Of a stretch of 64,000 nt of DNA, positions 1-12,900 are shown piece by piece. This stretch comes from Tetrapyrgos nigripes (taxonomy: Eukaryota; Basidiomycota; Agaricomycetes; Agaricales; Campanellaceae). Location of the stretch: assembly GCA_013368315.1 (NCBI GenBank), contig JAACJM010000203.1, positions 62,001 to 126,000 on the forward strand, given 5' to 3'. Both the position numbers and the translations under genes were made by a program. The notes under the pieces were generated by a model, which did no database searches, was not told the origin of the DNA, and saw only the letters and a program-made list of their open reading frames with translations. Numbering within the stretch: position 1 is the stretch's first letter; every line of letters starts with the position of its first letter.

Positions 1-1
1 T

Positions 2-1030
2 CTACTCGTACGAGATGGTCCCGTCAAGGACAGATACGACGAATTGGTGCAGTCGTTTGCTCATCGAGGACATTACGATGAGAGTGATGCCATGGCCGCT
101 CTGCATGTCATCTCAGCTTTCCTCTTTGACGGTGGTCGAGGAGATTGGCACAGGTGGATGCACGTCGCTTTCTATTACTGTCAGTCTATCCTCGACAATC
201 GCCAACGGTTCCGCAGTTATCGTGACGCCCTCGTCTCTTGCACGACTCAAGAAAACTTTATCATCAAAACCTTTCTCTGGTTTGACGTCCTGGCGTCAGT
301 GTCAACCACGAAACCTCCCCTCTTCCAAAATGTCATCAACGAGATTTACAATCCCGAACAGATCAGCGGGATTGAAGATCCATCAGATGTGTATACCGAG
401 CCGGCGTTGTCGATGATAAACTATATGGGCTGCGAGAATCGGGTGTTGTGGGCTTTATCGGAGATATCTGCGCTGGCTTGTTGGAAACAGAAGCAGCAGG
501 ATAAAGGACAGCTTAGTGTGGGCGAACTTATTCGTAGGGCGAATAGCCTCCACGAGGCGCTTGCGCCACGAACGGGTTTCCATCAGCAACCCCACTCGAG
601 TCTTTCTACTGACGGCATTGAGACGCAGCCAGAGGAACCAGCTCGTTACTTCGCCTCAGAGATCTTCCGCACAGCAGCCATCGCCTACCTCCAAACCATC
701 GTCAACAACGATTACTGCGAGGTTCCTGAAGTTCAACAAGCGGTGAAAGATTGCGTCGAAGCTTTCAAGTCATTCAAAGAGCACAAATCCGATGTGAGGC
801 ATATCGTTGTTCGCAGTACGGTGTTTGCGGTGTTCTTGTGTGGATCTTTCACAGATGTGGCTGAGGATTGGAAGGCACTTAAACAGCACTTGGAAGACGA
901 AGGGGAGATGGGGAATTGTAAAGGAGTGATGGGGTTGATCGAGGAGGTGAGGGAGAAGAGGGAACGAGTTAGACATCAGCCCGTTATGTGGAGGCAGGCG
1001 TTGAATGCAGTTCAGATGCTCCTTGTGTAG
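2..1030 (+). CDS. Fungal Zn-cluster-type transcription factor, C-terminal part (5' end outside window)
   Basis: This is the 3' end of a gene whose start lies left of the window. The frame is open from base 2 to the TAG at 1028-1030, about 342 residues. It aligns by eye with the C-terminal half of the Zn2Cys6 factor at 3458-5966: shared blocks include a Y-(D/N)-E-S-D-x-x-A-A-L-H motif near the start, ALSEISALACWK (in the downstream copy AIAEVSALAHWK), a GEL/REL-I-R-R block, and an EIFRTAAIAYLQT block (SIFRETAMLYLHT downstream). This region corresponds to the middle and C-terminal regulatory part of fungal Zn-cluster factors (Fungal_trans_2-like). The DNA-binding domain is not in view, so the family call rests on the paralogue. 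The coding sequence here has no introns, although the paralogue has two in the same part. Targets are unknown. Confidence 0.75.
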   Translation, partial: LLVRDGPVKDRYDELVQSFAHRGHYDESDAMAALHVISAFLFDGGRGDWHRWMHVAFYYCQSILDNRQRFRSYRDALVSCTTQENFIIKTFLWFDVLASVSTTKPPLFQNVINEIYNPEQISGIEDPSDVYTEPALSMINYMGCENRVLWALSEISALACWKQKQQDKGQLSVGELIRRANSLHEALAPRTGFHQQPHSSLSTDGIETQPEEPARYFASEIFRTAAIAYLQTIVNNDYCEVPEVQQAVKDCVEAFKSFKEHKSDVRHIVVRSTVFAVFLCGSFTDVAEDWKALKQHLEDEGEMGNCKGVMGLIEEVREKRERVRHQPVMWRQALNAVQMLLV

Positions 1031-1136
1031 AACAATTGCGCTTGGAATGTTTTCGGCCTCTTGTCTGTTCCCCTTCTTTCATTCTTGTCATACTCTGGAT
1101 ATATCCACTCCAATCAACCGGTACTCCAGGACCCAC

Positions 1137-1157
1137 ACACACACACACACACACATT
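1137..1157. repeat. (AC)n microsatellite
   Basis: An uninterrupted run of about ten AC units lies about 100 bp downstream of the stop codon of the first transcription factor, probably in its 3' UTR. It is a simple dinucleotide repeat with no visible function. Confidence 0.9.
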
Positions 1158-3202
1158 TTTGGTTTGCTCTCCTCCATGCTCTCCCTTGCTCTGTCAGAAT
1201 TCTTGCTACTCAACTCATTTTTGTCACGATTACATATGCTCTCCCTCTTTTCGCTGTAAATGGACATTCTGGCAATCATCTCTTGTACAAACAAAACACC
1301 AACCGTCTCATCATACATCGTTCTGACTACATGCACTCATACAGATACCATCATTCCTATGGCTGGTTCACCTTTACTCATCTTGCATCTTTCTTGCTCA
1401 GCAGCAGCTGTTTGTTGTACTTACTATTAACTGGAACAGGACGTTTGTTCCCTAACAACTTTTAACGTTTACACGAGAGTGATTCTGATTCAGAACTTCG
1501 ATAGCACCTCAATTTGATCAATGCCCCTCGAAGAATCCTGTATAGTGAGAATGTCCTTTTTACGAGCGCTCAGCCGGATACCTCAGTCCCGTATTGCTTT
1601 CCATTGGTGGACTGTCACCATCATCCTCGGACACTTCGGATGACACAAGTTATACCTGCGGATCTGTACCTTCTGACCAGGTTAACGTTAACGTCGTTTT
1701 CTACATACGCATCCTAAAACAACGCGTTAGTTGCGGCTTCACGTGCCGAGCTGGGTTCCTTGATCGCAGCCACATACACGTGCCCGCTACGATCCGATGA
1801 CGTTCACTGCCTTCGCCTCTACTTTGCCTTCTAAGTTCTGGTCCACACTGACGTTGAAAAACCTGTAAGAAATGATGGTATTTGTGGCTATCCACCTCTC
1901 ATCAGAAACTCTGATGATACTTACTAAGTGCAGTTATATGACGTATATTGTGGTCTGGCCCTCTGCAATTGCCTCTCAAAATTCGCTGCTCAAATGCTAA
2001 CTTGACTTCGAAAGCTGTATCGTAGTACTTGTAGTATATTTCCTTGTATTTCTGCATAGGTCTAAAGTACCGCAAGGGCATCGCCAATAGCAAATTTAAC
2101 TATAACTGAGACGAGGCTCAGAGGGAGATTGTCCGTTGTTCTCGCGGACCATCTCCTGGTTCTGGCAGCAATACACAATCGCGACCAAGTTCTGGATGGT
2201 CACCACCTGGCAAAGAAATATTTGCGGGACGGAGAATTATACATGACCCTCTATGATCCTACCCAGAGCTTAGCGATCTTGTTTGGAAGTAATAGATCTT
2301 CCAAGGATGGGGTTGACCCACTCCTTCTCCGCCCAAGTGCCCGGAGTTTTGATGCCCTGAAGCTTTTGGTGATCCAGGCTACTTCTTTGTGATCAACTTC
2401 ATGACAGTGAGCAGCTCTCTGAAACAGGTGTTCATATGTACTTCAGCTTGTGTCGTAGCTACGACTACATATTGGCAGATACAAAAGTACGCCACGGGTA
2501 GGGTTCGAGAAAAAGTGGATTCCTTTTCTTAGAATGCCCCTACGCGCGAACAGTTCCCGAACTATGTGCTAACGTGCTAGGCACGACATGGAGAGATATG
2601 AGCCGTTACAGAAGTGCTGTAGTTCAGGGGTGACTATGCTTATAGCTGTAGTAGTACATGCACGGAAATTGGCCGGTATATGCAGTATGTATGCTCTAAG
2701 ACACCGAGATTTACCAGCATAGTTGCAGCTTATCCAATGGAGCTAAGTACGGCCGGGTTGAGGGCCTGCACAGTGCATAATCCTCGGTCCGCTCAACGCC
2801 TTTCGGAATGGGGACTGGAAAAACTGCGATAGCTCCGGGGATGCCGAACATGACATAAGTAGATAAAACTGACTGACCCAAAGACAGTTAGAGTAACACG
2901 AGTACAGGGGTTGTGCTACTCCTCCGGTTCCGTTAAAGTACAAGAAAAAACAGTGAGACATAGGCAGGAGTCGCGGTGGAATACTTACATGACGATGCTA
3001 CATCTTGTTTCCGAGGGTTTGGGCTTCCGACATCCAAGGAAGAGGAGAATACTTTCGGCTGAAGCCTCAAGGGTCATGTTGTCCAGATCCACCCTAGTCC
3101 AGACGATTGAGAAGATGGGTATGAAAACACAGGCCGATCACTTGTGAAGCTTCTTTCATCAACCTTAGTGTATGTCCAATCCAGATTGCCCCTCGGCATG
3201 CA
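1158..3202. other. Intergenic region, no supported gene
   Basis: About 2 kb separates the two Zn-cluster paralogues. Only short open frames are present, none with a recognisable motif or convincing splice structure. The longest is an 87-codon frame at 2129-2392 that I do not recognise. The promoter of the downstream factor should lie near its right end. Confidence 0.6.
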
Positions 3203-3457
3203 GTGTTTCCTCCATCATTTGTGATTACACACGGCTACCTGGTTACAAGCCATCACTCTGCACCTATCCATCTCCATTCGGTGGTCCCTTCCAACACGCT
3301 CGCTGATCGCTTGTCCGTTTTCCACTTTCCCATACATAGGACCCTTTCCACATACAAAAACCTGACAGATCACGAAATCTCAGGTGTCCACTTTCTTAAA
3401 ACAGGTTCGGATTCTTATATTGAGGTCCACTCACCTCCAACTATTCCTGGACCTCTC

Positions 3458-5966
3458 ATGCCCTACAAAAATTCCAAATCACCTAGCTCTAGTCCATCAC
3501 CTTCTACGTCTTCAAGTCGTTCCCCATTAACAAACACATCTCCCCTCATGGCTCCAGCTCCCGAAGAATACGACCCCCCATCACGAAGCAGTAGTCTCCG
3601 CGGTACACCCAACCGTCACTCAATCGACCTCCCCAGAAACCAGACAGCGAGTAAAGGTGGTTGCTGGTGAGTCTCCTCAACATGTAACAAGTTCCGTCTC
3701 TAATCGTCCGATTCAATAGGACATGTCGCCTTCGCCGAAAGGTACGTGTATTGATTGTGTACGTACAATGGTAACAATACTAAAAACGTTTTAGAAATGT
3801 GATGAGCAACGCGAAGGAGATTCATGTCGCACCTGTATACGTCTCACCATCGAATGTCTAGGGTGGGGTCCAAAACGGCCGGAATGGATGCGAGTGAGTG
3901 GCCTAACCAAATAATTAGAAACGTTCCTGATCTTGTCTCCCTTTAGGACAAACAAGCCGTCGACGCGTACAAAGCCAACATCAAAGCCCAACTGACACGC
4001 GCAGGACTGATTCGAGGCCAGCCCCGGTCATCTCTGCTGCAAGCGCAAGCACAGGTGAACGTCAATCGCGACACAAATGAATCTACCCCAACGACCGCGA
4101 GGCCTCAGGCATACCACCGATACTCCGCGCCTGTCTCTTCTCCCCCATCTACCTCCTCACTTGGGCTCGAGCTTGACTTAGGAGCATTTGGCATGAATAA
4201 CGGATTTCTCGACACCTCCCATAATCTGATGGGTGTACCTGGTAAGATGAACCATTGGTGATACGGAACTTATCAGGATGACTCACTTGTATTCATTTTC
4301 ATAGGAGCCTCGAATTCTGGTTTCCATCAGCTCCCAGCTGCGTCCTACAGCGACCCAAATCTCAGTGGCCTCGATCTCAACGCATCATACTTCCGCTATC
4401 CATCCCCGCAGTCCTCAACCCCGCTTTCCAACCTTAGTAACGATCCCCTTGATTTTGACTTGTCATCACTGGGAGGATCGTCACATGCAGGCTTCAACTT
4501 CGATGTCCGTCCACCCTCTCCCCTTTCCACAGACTTTGGCATTGCAGGCTCCTCCTCAAACTTGTCAGACCAGGAAAATCATGTCATGTACTACTTTGAG
4601 AATGTGCGCAAAGTGCATTTCCTCTTTGGAGGCAATACAATGACCAATGTGACCTATTCAGTAAGTGATTCAGCCACAGCGAGACGATACAGGCAAGCTT
4701 ACTTTGTCCCCATTTGCAGTTAATCATGCAAGAACCTCGTGGCGCTGTAACAAACGCTGTCTGTGCCTTGGCTAGCCTGCACTTCAAACGCATGCGAGTC
4801 GCACAAGGGTATGAGGCTCCAGATCCTAATCCCGAGCATTCGGCTGCAAAGTATTTCTACGACGAAGCATTCTTCCAAGTGGCCAACGCAAAACGAATTC
4901 GGGGATGCTACAATGAGAGCGATGTTATCGCGGCTCTACATCTAGTCTGCTTTTCGCAGCTATCCGGAGGTGCGACGGACTGGGAACCGGTGCTGGCAAT
5001 GGCACTCGAGTGGTTGTCCCAGACCGGTCTTCCTAACGACGAAGACCCCAAGATGACCGTACAGAACATGAACACAGCAGCGCAGGTTGCAGTAAAATGC
5101 ACGATGGTGAGTTCTTGCAACGTATCCTCTCCTTGTGATGCTTGAAGGCTGACTTGCAAGTAGTGGAACGACATTTTCGCTAGTTTGACGCTGATACGGC
5201 CACCTAAATTTTTCTCGCTCTACAAGAGACTTCTAGGACGGGAAAATCTGTTATTAGACAACATGGGCCTCCAAATGGATCTGCTTACCGGTTGCCCCGA
5301 CGAAGCCATGCTGGCCATCGCTGAAGTCTCAGCCCTTGCCCACTGGAAATCTGCAGAGCATCGTAAAGGGACCTTGAGTTGTCGAGAGTTGATCCGCAGA
5401 GGCGATGACATTGAGCAGCGCCTTCGACACCATCGCACTGATCCGTCAACGGGCGATCAAGCTCCATTACATCCCAACCTCCTTCAACCTTCCATTTCCG
5501 ATAATGGCACATCCTTCGCCAACGATAATGTTCGCAGAGTGCTTGCGAGCATATTCCGTGAGACGGCGATGTTATACCTTCACACCGTGCTGAATGATCC
5601 TAACCCTGGTGAGTTTTCCGTGTTTTCTTCTTTCTTCTTCTGACGCTGACATTCGACACTCTAGGCGTCCCTGATATAAGCACATCAGTGGATACTATCG
5701 TTCAGCTAATTCGTCAACTCCCACCTTCAGATGCAGACCGAGCAATTGTATTCCCTATCTGTATTGCTGCGTGTATGACAGATGACTCCAGTCGGCGCGT
5801 CTTTTTGAAAGGAAGATTCCAGGCGCAGGACGAGAGCATAGGAAACTTGATGAGAACACGATTACTGATGGAAGCTGTTTGGCAAAAACGTGATGTAAAC
5901 GGGGGCGGTCTGGTAGACTGGCGGGAGACTATGCGAGAAAAGAATCTTAATTTATTGCTGGTATGA
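3458..5966 (+). CDS. Zn(II)2Cys6 fungal transcription factor
   Basis: A predicted nuclear DNA-binding transcriptional regulator. Eight exons fit: 3458-3666, 3720-3741, 3795-3893, 3947-4241, 4305-4660, 4720-5106, 5164-5608 and 5665-5966, giving 704 residues. The binuclear zinc cluster is split by two introns, the middle exon being only 22 nt. Spliced, it reads CWTCRLRRKKC followed eight residues later by CRTCIRLTIEC, spacing C-x2-C-x6-C-x8-C-x2-C-x6-C, with the basic stretch RLRRKK expected for DNA contact. The cluster starts near residue 69. A serine/proline-rich tract precedes it, and a low-complexity linker with LDLDLS-like acidic patches follows. From about residue 330 to the end is the regulatory domain shared with the partial gene at 2-1030. 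The start is uncertain: an in-frame ATG at 3203 would add 85 residues, but that stretch looks like leader sequence. Its targets cannot be deduced. Confidence 0.88.
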
Positions 5967-8900
5967 ACCTTTAAAAAACGACTTCATGACGGCTGAGTGC
6001 TATGTCGATACCCATAAATTATCTCGAGCTCACCTAGTCCTTATATGTTTCTAGTAGTGTACTATGTGTATAACTTTTAATGTGTTAGGTGTAGTTGTAC
6101 AAAATGAAATATGCAAATTACGCACCTCTGTTACGCATCGCTCTACTGGATCTATGCTTGCACAGAACAAAGACAGAAAAAGCGCCCACTGAGCGTTGCC
6201 AAAGGAGGAATACTTCTCAGCTCTACCAACGTCTTCACCTTTTCTGATCAGCTGCAAACATGTACTCCTCAGTAAACATGCGCAGAGGTAATGACACACC
6301 TGAGATTAGGGCCCATGAAGAGCGAGCTGCGTTCGCTTCTGCATTTCCCGATAAACCGGGATAAACCTCGACCAAAACTTGAACGAGAGCTAGAGAGCAG
6401 GTCTCGAGCTTGTGAACATGCTCGGTTTTCGTGAGGGTTGCTCTAAGAAGAGATTGAGATACTGCAAGCTTCGGGAAAGTCTGAGGAGAAGGACACGGTG
6501 GTAGTACTTGAGAGAGGGATAGAAAAGCTATATCCCGAAGCTCTCGGTAAATGTAGGCCCTCATGAGCAACTCATGAGCGCTGAGCGCTGTTTTGATCAC
6601 CCAAAAATGTATTGAAACGCATCACGTGCAGTCTTCACCAATACAACAATGCATCATTACGGTTTTTTTTCAGAATGCAAAGCACAGAGAAATGTATTTG
6701 AAAACTCACGTGCCATCAACACCAGCGCGAACCGCCCAAAATTCAATTGACTACCAACGTAGAGCGAGACGCGTCCAACGCGCTCAAAGTCGCCACTCTT
6801 TCCGTGCAAGCCGTATATAAGGTCATCTGCTTGCTTGGAAAGGATTCATTCGTTTGCCCTCCAGCCAGCGCTGACATCCCGTTAGCGAATGATGTGCTGG
6901 GCGCACTTCTGGGCGCTCCTGCTAGCCAGCTTAAATACTCTAGCAGATTCTTAGTGAGACTCCTTTCCAGACGCTATATTTGCGTAACAGTTTGTCTCAT
7001 CGTTTCTTCTTCCAAGTCACCCCCTCCATAGGGTCATGCTGTCAGCCATCAAACGCGCGCACTAGCACAACTGGGAGACTGGATATACGTGGTCGGCGTC
7101 TCTACGAGCCTGTCTATGGGACACCTTTCTAGAGATTTCTCTTCTCTTGCCTGCGTCTTTTCCTCTCGCTGTGCGGATCTAACTTGTATGCCTCTGTTCC
7201 ACCCCTGTCTAGGTCACCGTGGATTGGCTCTCAATCCGTCATCAATCAGGCCTACTACAGTGCATCTTTCACTTTAAGTCGTCTCTTCCCGGGAGCATTT
7301 TTCTGGCTACGCTCCCAAAACTCTGAAGAGGTTGTGGTACCAGCAATTCGTGTCTTGCCTTAGTACTCGTTCTCCTCCTGCATTTGAGGCTCATAGGTCT
7401 CGTACCCATTCCCGTCTTTGATTTCCAATATTACAACATTTCGCTACTTCCCTGTGCTGAATGGAGTACATCCCTCACGGCCATTAGGTGAGTGACGAAC
7501 GGAAATCCCCTACCCGGTCCTTAACCCTTTGACCGTTGCCCCAACTTCTCGGCCTCAGCCTGAGGGTGGTACTTCTCTATCTGTGCTTTTGGATTTCGGA
7601 ATATTCTATCACTCGGACTCATCCGGTTGCCACTCAACTTCTGGACTGCACTGAGTCGTACCTGTCTTTAAATCTCTGCGCCTCAATCGACGTGATCGAT
7701 ATTTAATCATATACTTTCGACTTGTCTACATGACTCACTGCGATGCTTTTGACCCTTCCTTTCTCTTCTGGAATTCTGAAAAGAAACTGACAGCCAACGA
7801 TGGCTACCAGTGCACTAATGCCTATATGGATATTGTAAACACCTGCACTTGCATGCCGACTCAGGGTTCATTCCCTTAGAGACTCCGAGAAAACCGACCT
7901 CCGCTTTACCGTCAAAATTAGTCCATCGATGGCGTTTTGGCCCACTGAAAGACAAATGACAAGCGGTCTCACCATTTACTGATGCACTCTGTTCATTTCC
8001 CAGATTCTTCTCAAGACGGTGACTCTGGAGGACCTAACCTGGTCCCATTCACACTCATTTTTTCTATTTGTGAGTAGCAGAGTCCTTTTCCATTCGGGGT
8101 AGCTCATATTTTGTGGCACAGTCAGGCCACGTTATTTTGCGGGCTGTATAGACTACCAAGTTGTTGGGTATAGTGCGGCCAATGACCGGCACGGAATAAG
8201 TAGGTGCTCCTCTTTGACATGGACATGTCGTCCAAGGAAAGACGCATAGTCTACATACCCGCAACCGAGAGCTCCAGGAACGTGGTCATTTAGTGGTTCA
8301 CAGATCTTCGTCGCTATCGCGTTGCCACAGGTTACTACCACGAGTATGGAACAGGATCCTAAACAATATTCAAAGCTTTTGAAAAGCAGTCTGACCCACG
8401 TCTGACCCACCTTTCACCGTTTCTTGATTCCAATCTTCAAGTCCTTTTGGCGTGGGTAGGGCTAAGTTACGCGTGGATTTCGCGGATTGACGGATTGATC
8501 AAGCAGGGCCTGGGCCTCTGGTACACTCCTGACCATCAATCAAGAGGCTTCAATTTCATACTCGAGATTCCCAGCTTTGATATCTATTCTCGCTGCTGGC
8601 TTCAAGGATCAGAATTGTCCGTACTGGAGATTCTCAGCTTTGATATCCATTCCCGCTGGTTTCAAGGATCACAATTGTCCATTGCAACTCATTATCTGGT
8701 TGCCTTAACCTCCACATATCCTTGGACCTGAAGACTTTCAAGCTGATGGGCTTACACTTGCATTGCATATCCGTTCGAGCAAGGGCCGAAATCGGATGCC
8801 GTCTTGATACCGCAGTTTGTTGAATGGGTAGATTTCATGTGTTTCAAAACTTTAAGCCTGTCTTTTCATGATCAACACGCCAACGCACTTGTTGTTCTGG

Positions 8901-9947
8901 ACACCGTCCTATGTTTACTAGAACTTGAACGAGCTGTCACTCTGTGATGTATTATGATTTCTTGATACAATATCTTGATGGTTTGATGTCTGTCCCGTTC
9001 TGACCCCATATCATCCTTACTTCCTAATTTACCGCCCTATCGGTAAGTCCACGAATGGAAAAAGATTTTCGGAAATCATATCACCGGAGCTCGACCTATT
9101 TTCATTCTACGGAGGTATCAGTTGTGGCGCCAAGCCTAGTGAACAGAGTCCGTCCCGAAGGTGATCCCAATGAAAGATCGGCAGACATACAGTGATCCAC
9201 CAATTACTACGAAGTCTTCTCGCAAAGTAGCACACTCTGTGTATATGTATCCAGGTACATTCTACACGGCTTTGGAGTTTTGGAGTTCTGCTGGCATTCA
9301 GTGTTCCGAGCTGCATTCCTTCGAATTCCAAGTACGATAGTACCTGATTGGATCTGTCAAACAACTTCTTTCGACGCATGGTTTGCGTGTTCTGTGGCTC
9401 AGAGGGTGGCTTCAAGTGCACGGTACAGAGAATTCCAAACTAGCCGGCACCTATTCATTGTAAGCAGCGTGCCACGATCTAACAGAGCTACGGAAACTCA
9501 CTCTGGTTCAACTTCCTCTAGCCCGATTTGTGGATATTGGTAATAGACGACTCCTCCTCCTCCTCCAAACTGCCACAGCCGCTACTCTGACCAGCAAACA
9601 AACAGGACATCAACCCCAGTCTCTGATGAATACGACAAGTATTCTCCCGCCGGGCTGGAGTAATCTGATTCCACCACATGTACACGAAGTTATTCTGAAT
9701 CCTGAGGCCTGATGCCTCGAGGAACACGCTAAGCGCCTAAATGGCACAGCAAAAACCTCAGCTGCAATTGGTGCAACGATCTCATCGTTTGGCATACATA
9801 GTGCTGGAACAGCAGAGTATTCTTGATCTCAAATTGAGAGAAGTATCATGATGTGCATAAACGTCCGTGAAAAAGTATCCAAAACCTGGCGACACCATCC
9901 CACCTAGCGTGCAACGCTAGCCAGATATGATATCATCGCAAATTACC
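5967..9947. other. Gene-poor 4 kb region, no supported gene
   Basis: No open frame here carries a recognisable domain or a convincing splice pattern. The longest is a minus-strand frame at 6235-6600 (121 codons, rich in Leu and Ala), followed by a 104-codon minus frame at 9107-9421; I recognise neither. A TATA-like TATATAAG occurs near 6812 without a following gene. The only clear structure is an imperfect tandem duplication at 8560-8682. The region may contain decayed coding or transposon sequence. Confidence 0.55.
8560..8682. repeat. Imperfect tandem duplication, two copies of about 60 bp
   Basis: Copy 1 (8560-8622) and copy 2 (8623-8682) share GAGATTC, AGCTTTGATATC, TTCAAGGATCA and AATTGTCC in the same order. 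A 3 bp deletion sits in the middle of copy 2. The length difference and scattered substitutions suggest an old local duplication. The 3 bp indel keeps a plus-strand frame open across both copies, but no domain is recognisable. Confidence 0.75.
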
Positions 9948-12900
9948 TCACGCAGAGGTCATCTCTCCAACCCGTAGCCCAATGTTCGTGCCAACAGCCG
10001 CGAACAAGACGAAACAAAGCAATGTAGGCCCATATTTATCATAATAAAGACCTTCCGCTCTCCTGGCTCTCAACCTGAATGCACGATACACGAATATCCC
10101 CGCTGCGTAGGCAATAGAGATCAGCGCACAGAGAGTGAACAGCCCAGCGCTGATGAGCCCTGTTTTGTCTTCCGGGCTAGTGAAATTGAGAAGAGTAGTG
10201 GCGATGGTTCCAATGAAGACTGCGGTGTTGACCCATTTCTAGATGACATTACACCGCATCAGATCTAGTTACCCTTGAGAACGACATTTTTTGAGGGACA
10301 GACTTACCAGAAAAGTTCGCTCGGCAGCGAAGAACACTTTGGGCTCCACACGAACAGGTACAGCAATCCGTTTCCCAGAGGGGGCACGCCAATCCCTCGC
10401 CAAGATTCTGTCATCAGATGAACCAAGTCGGGCCTCATCGTCACCCAGCTGACTGCCTCCATCTTCGGGAGTTTCGGCTTCGAAATGGACCCCTCCTCCC
10501 TTCTTCGCACTCTTCCCTCTCAACCGATTCCTCAGCTCTTCATCAAACGTCGTAGACGGCGCCAGAGGGTCAATAGACAAAACCCTCTGTTTAGCTCTCG
10601 TCAGCTCGACACCACTCTTGCGTCTCTTCAAGAACGGAGTTCTCTCATCCGCTTCGTCATCACCTTCCACAGCTTCCTCGTCCTCGTTGCGAGACTGGGT
10701 TTCGGATGGTGTGGCAGACCTTTTCTTCGTAACTGTGCGTTCTTTGAGCATTTTTTCTCGATAGGCGACTGCTTCGGCGGCTTGGTCTTCGCTCAATCCA
10801 GTGCGTTTGAATTCGTCACGAGCAGGAGCACGGTCCATATCCTCGTCCTCCTCGCCTTCGGAAACAGGCTCGGTGTATTTATCTTTGGGCGAGGTTTCGC
10901 CTGAGCCAAGAGTGGGCGATCTGGAGGAAGGGTTGGTGGGACGTTCTATAACAGACAGATAACCGGTGTCCGGCTTTGTGATATCGGTGTCCACTATGAT
11001 GTAGGAAAAAAATGAGCCCCATAACCAGAGGGAAAATGGGATACACACTTTGCGGTAGCCAGAAGGGCACCAAGTCCACACGATTAGGAAGGAGAGTGGC
11101 GCAGCCATGGATGAATTTACTAGGGTCCAGGAATCGATACTTGAGCATAAGAGCGAAGAAAACAAAAAGAAACCTGTTACCTGAATTTGGGAACTGCTTC
11201 TACCAAGTGAGACTGTACCAGATCTGTCACCCATTGAGGAGGTTCCTGTCCAAATTGCGTTTGGAGTTTAACTTCCAGAACGCCATATCTGCCAAATATC
11301 GAACAGTCAGACTCGAAAGAACTCGGGCAGTCAAAAACAGGGGGATATATCTCACTTGAACAACTCTTTATCCTCTGGGTCCAACTGCTCAAATGGATGA
11401 TCAATTCCAATATCCGTTCGTCTCCAATTATCACCAGAACGAGTCTTTCCATCCCAGTTATCTTCTCTGACCATCGTGAGTTCGGTGTCGAGTGAGATAC
11501 GGACTCGAGCGTCACCAGGAAGCTGGAAGGCTGTCCTGTTGTAGAAAGTACGCATAACTAGAGGTCGAAGGTTGAGTCCCAGTAACAAAAAAAGGAAAGA
11601 TCGGAGAGAGGGGGAGAGAGAACTGCAACACACACCTGGAACCAACCTCTTCGTCAACACCGCATACTGTACCTCATTTGCCAGCTGAATCATCGAATCG
11701 ACCTCTGCCTGAGTCTTCTTGCCCTTCTTTACGAGTTGTTGGAACTCTTCATCGACGGTGTACTCTCCTCTTAAAAAGGCATTGACGAGGGGTTCCTTGA
11801 TAGGAAATCGGGCCTTGACAGATTTTTCACCAGTCCAGTCTTCTCGGTGGGTTTTGCGTTCAACGAAAATCTGGGAGGTGGTAGATGGTGAGACATGAAA
11901 AGGAGTAATTGTCACTTAATAAAGACTCACTGTTTTGACATCTGTGTCACCATACCATCGCAAACGAACAGCTTCAGCACCTTCTGTCTTTTCCAGCCGG
12001 CCCAGATAAAGCTCCAGATCCTCATTGTCGAAATAGATTGAAGTAATGACTGTCTCAAGATCGTCAGGACTGGATAAAACGATAGGAAAGGTGAGAACGT
12101 ACCAGCATCTTTAGGCTCAAAATCTTTCTCTGCGTTGAAGACTGGGAAACAACTGAGATTAACAGCTGGAAACGTATGAGAGGAACAACGCCATACCTAA
12201 TACTGGCAGATGACGCAAGATCGCCAATTTCAAAGGTACGAGATTATCTGGGTGAACCTGCGAACCATCTGTCAGCCAATAATACAGGATACTCCATAAG
12301 TAGACAAAACTGACCCAGTACTTTGTGGTCTGCCGTACAAATGCACTCTGGGTACCACCGGCGCTAGAGTCACCCTGTACAGGGTGTCCTCTCGTCCTCA
12401 CCAGGTCGTACAACTTAGAAAGCTTGACGATAAGTGCGTCCCAGTTATATTTATAGAAAGGTCTTTTCTCGAGGTACTCTTGAATGAAAGTGGTTTTGAG
12501 AGGAACTTGGGTTTGTTTCTATGATATAAGCAACTCAATCAGCGGAGCTCAAGGGAATAATATGTGGACATACATCGTGTTTCTGAATACGCCAAGAAGG
12601 GTCAGTTCAAGGACTAAACAAAGGTTGACTGACAATACCTTGAGAATCTTCATAAACCCAGTAATGTTCAACTTGGTGTACAGCGCCAAGTCATGGACAT
12701 CCGCAACCAAATTAGCCACTTCCTCCTGCAGGGCGTGAAACCGATCCTCCAATGCATCAAAAGAGTCCGCTTCATCGTCGGTATCATCATCATCGTCAGA
12801 GCCACCGTCAGGATCGTAGGACTCGGCTTGTTGTGATTCCGGATCCGCAGCTTGTTCGTGTTCACCATGGTCATTTGTCGTGTGACCATTTGTCGCAGTC

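Noticed and set aside
1137..1157. AC run and other short repeats as a CRISPR array or telomere
   Set aside because: A simple dinucleotide run is a microsatellite; there are no spacers and the organism is a fungus.
2129..2392. 87-codon plus-strand frame between the Zn-cluster paralogues
   Set aside because: The first codon is not ATG, no motif is visible, and flanking frames do not extend it.
2490..2520. GGTTCGA resembling a tRNA B box
   Set aside because: No A box at the right distance and no cloverleaf could be drawn around it.
6235..6600. Minus-strand 121-codon open frame
   Set aside because: It has no recognisable domain, no neighbour or splice support and sits in a gene-poor region, so it was not called as a gene.
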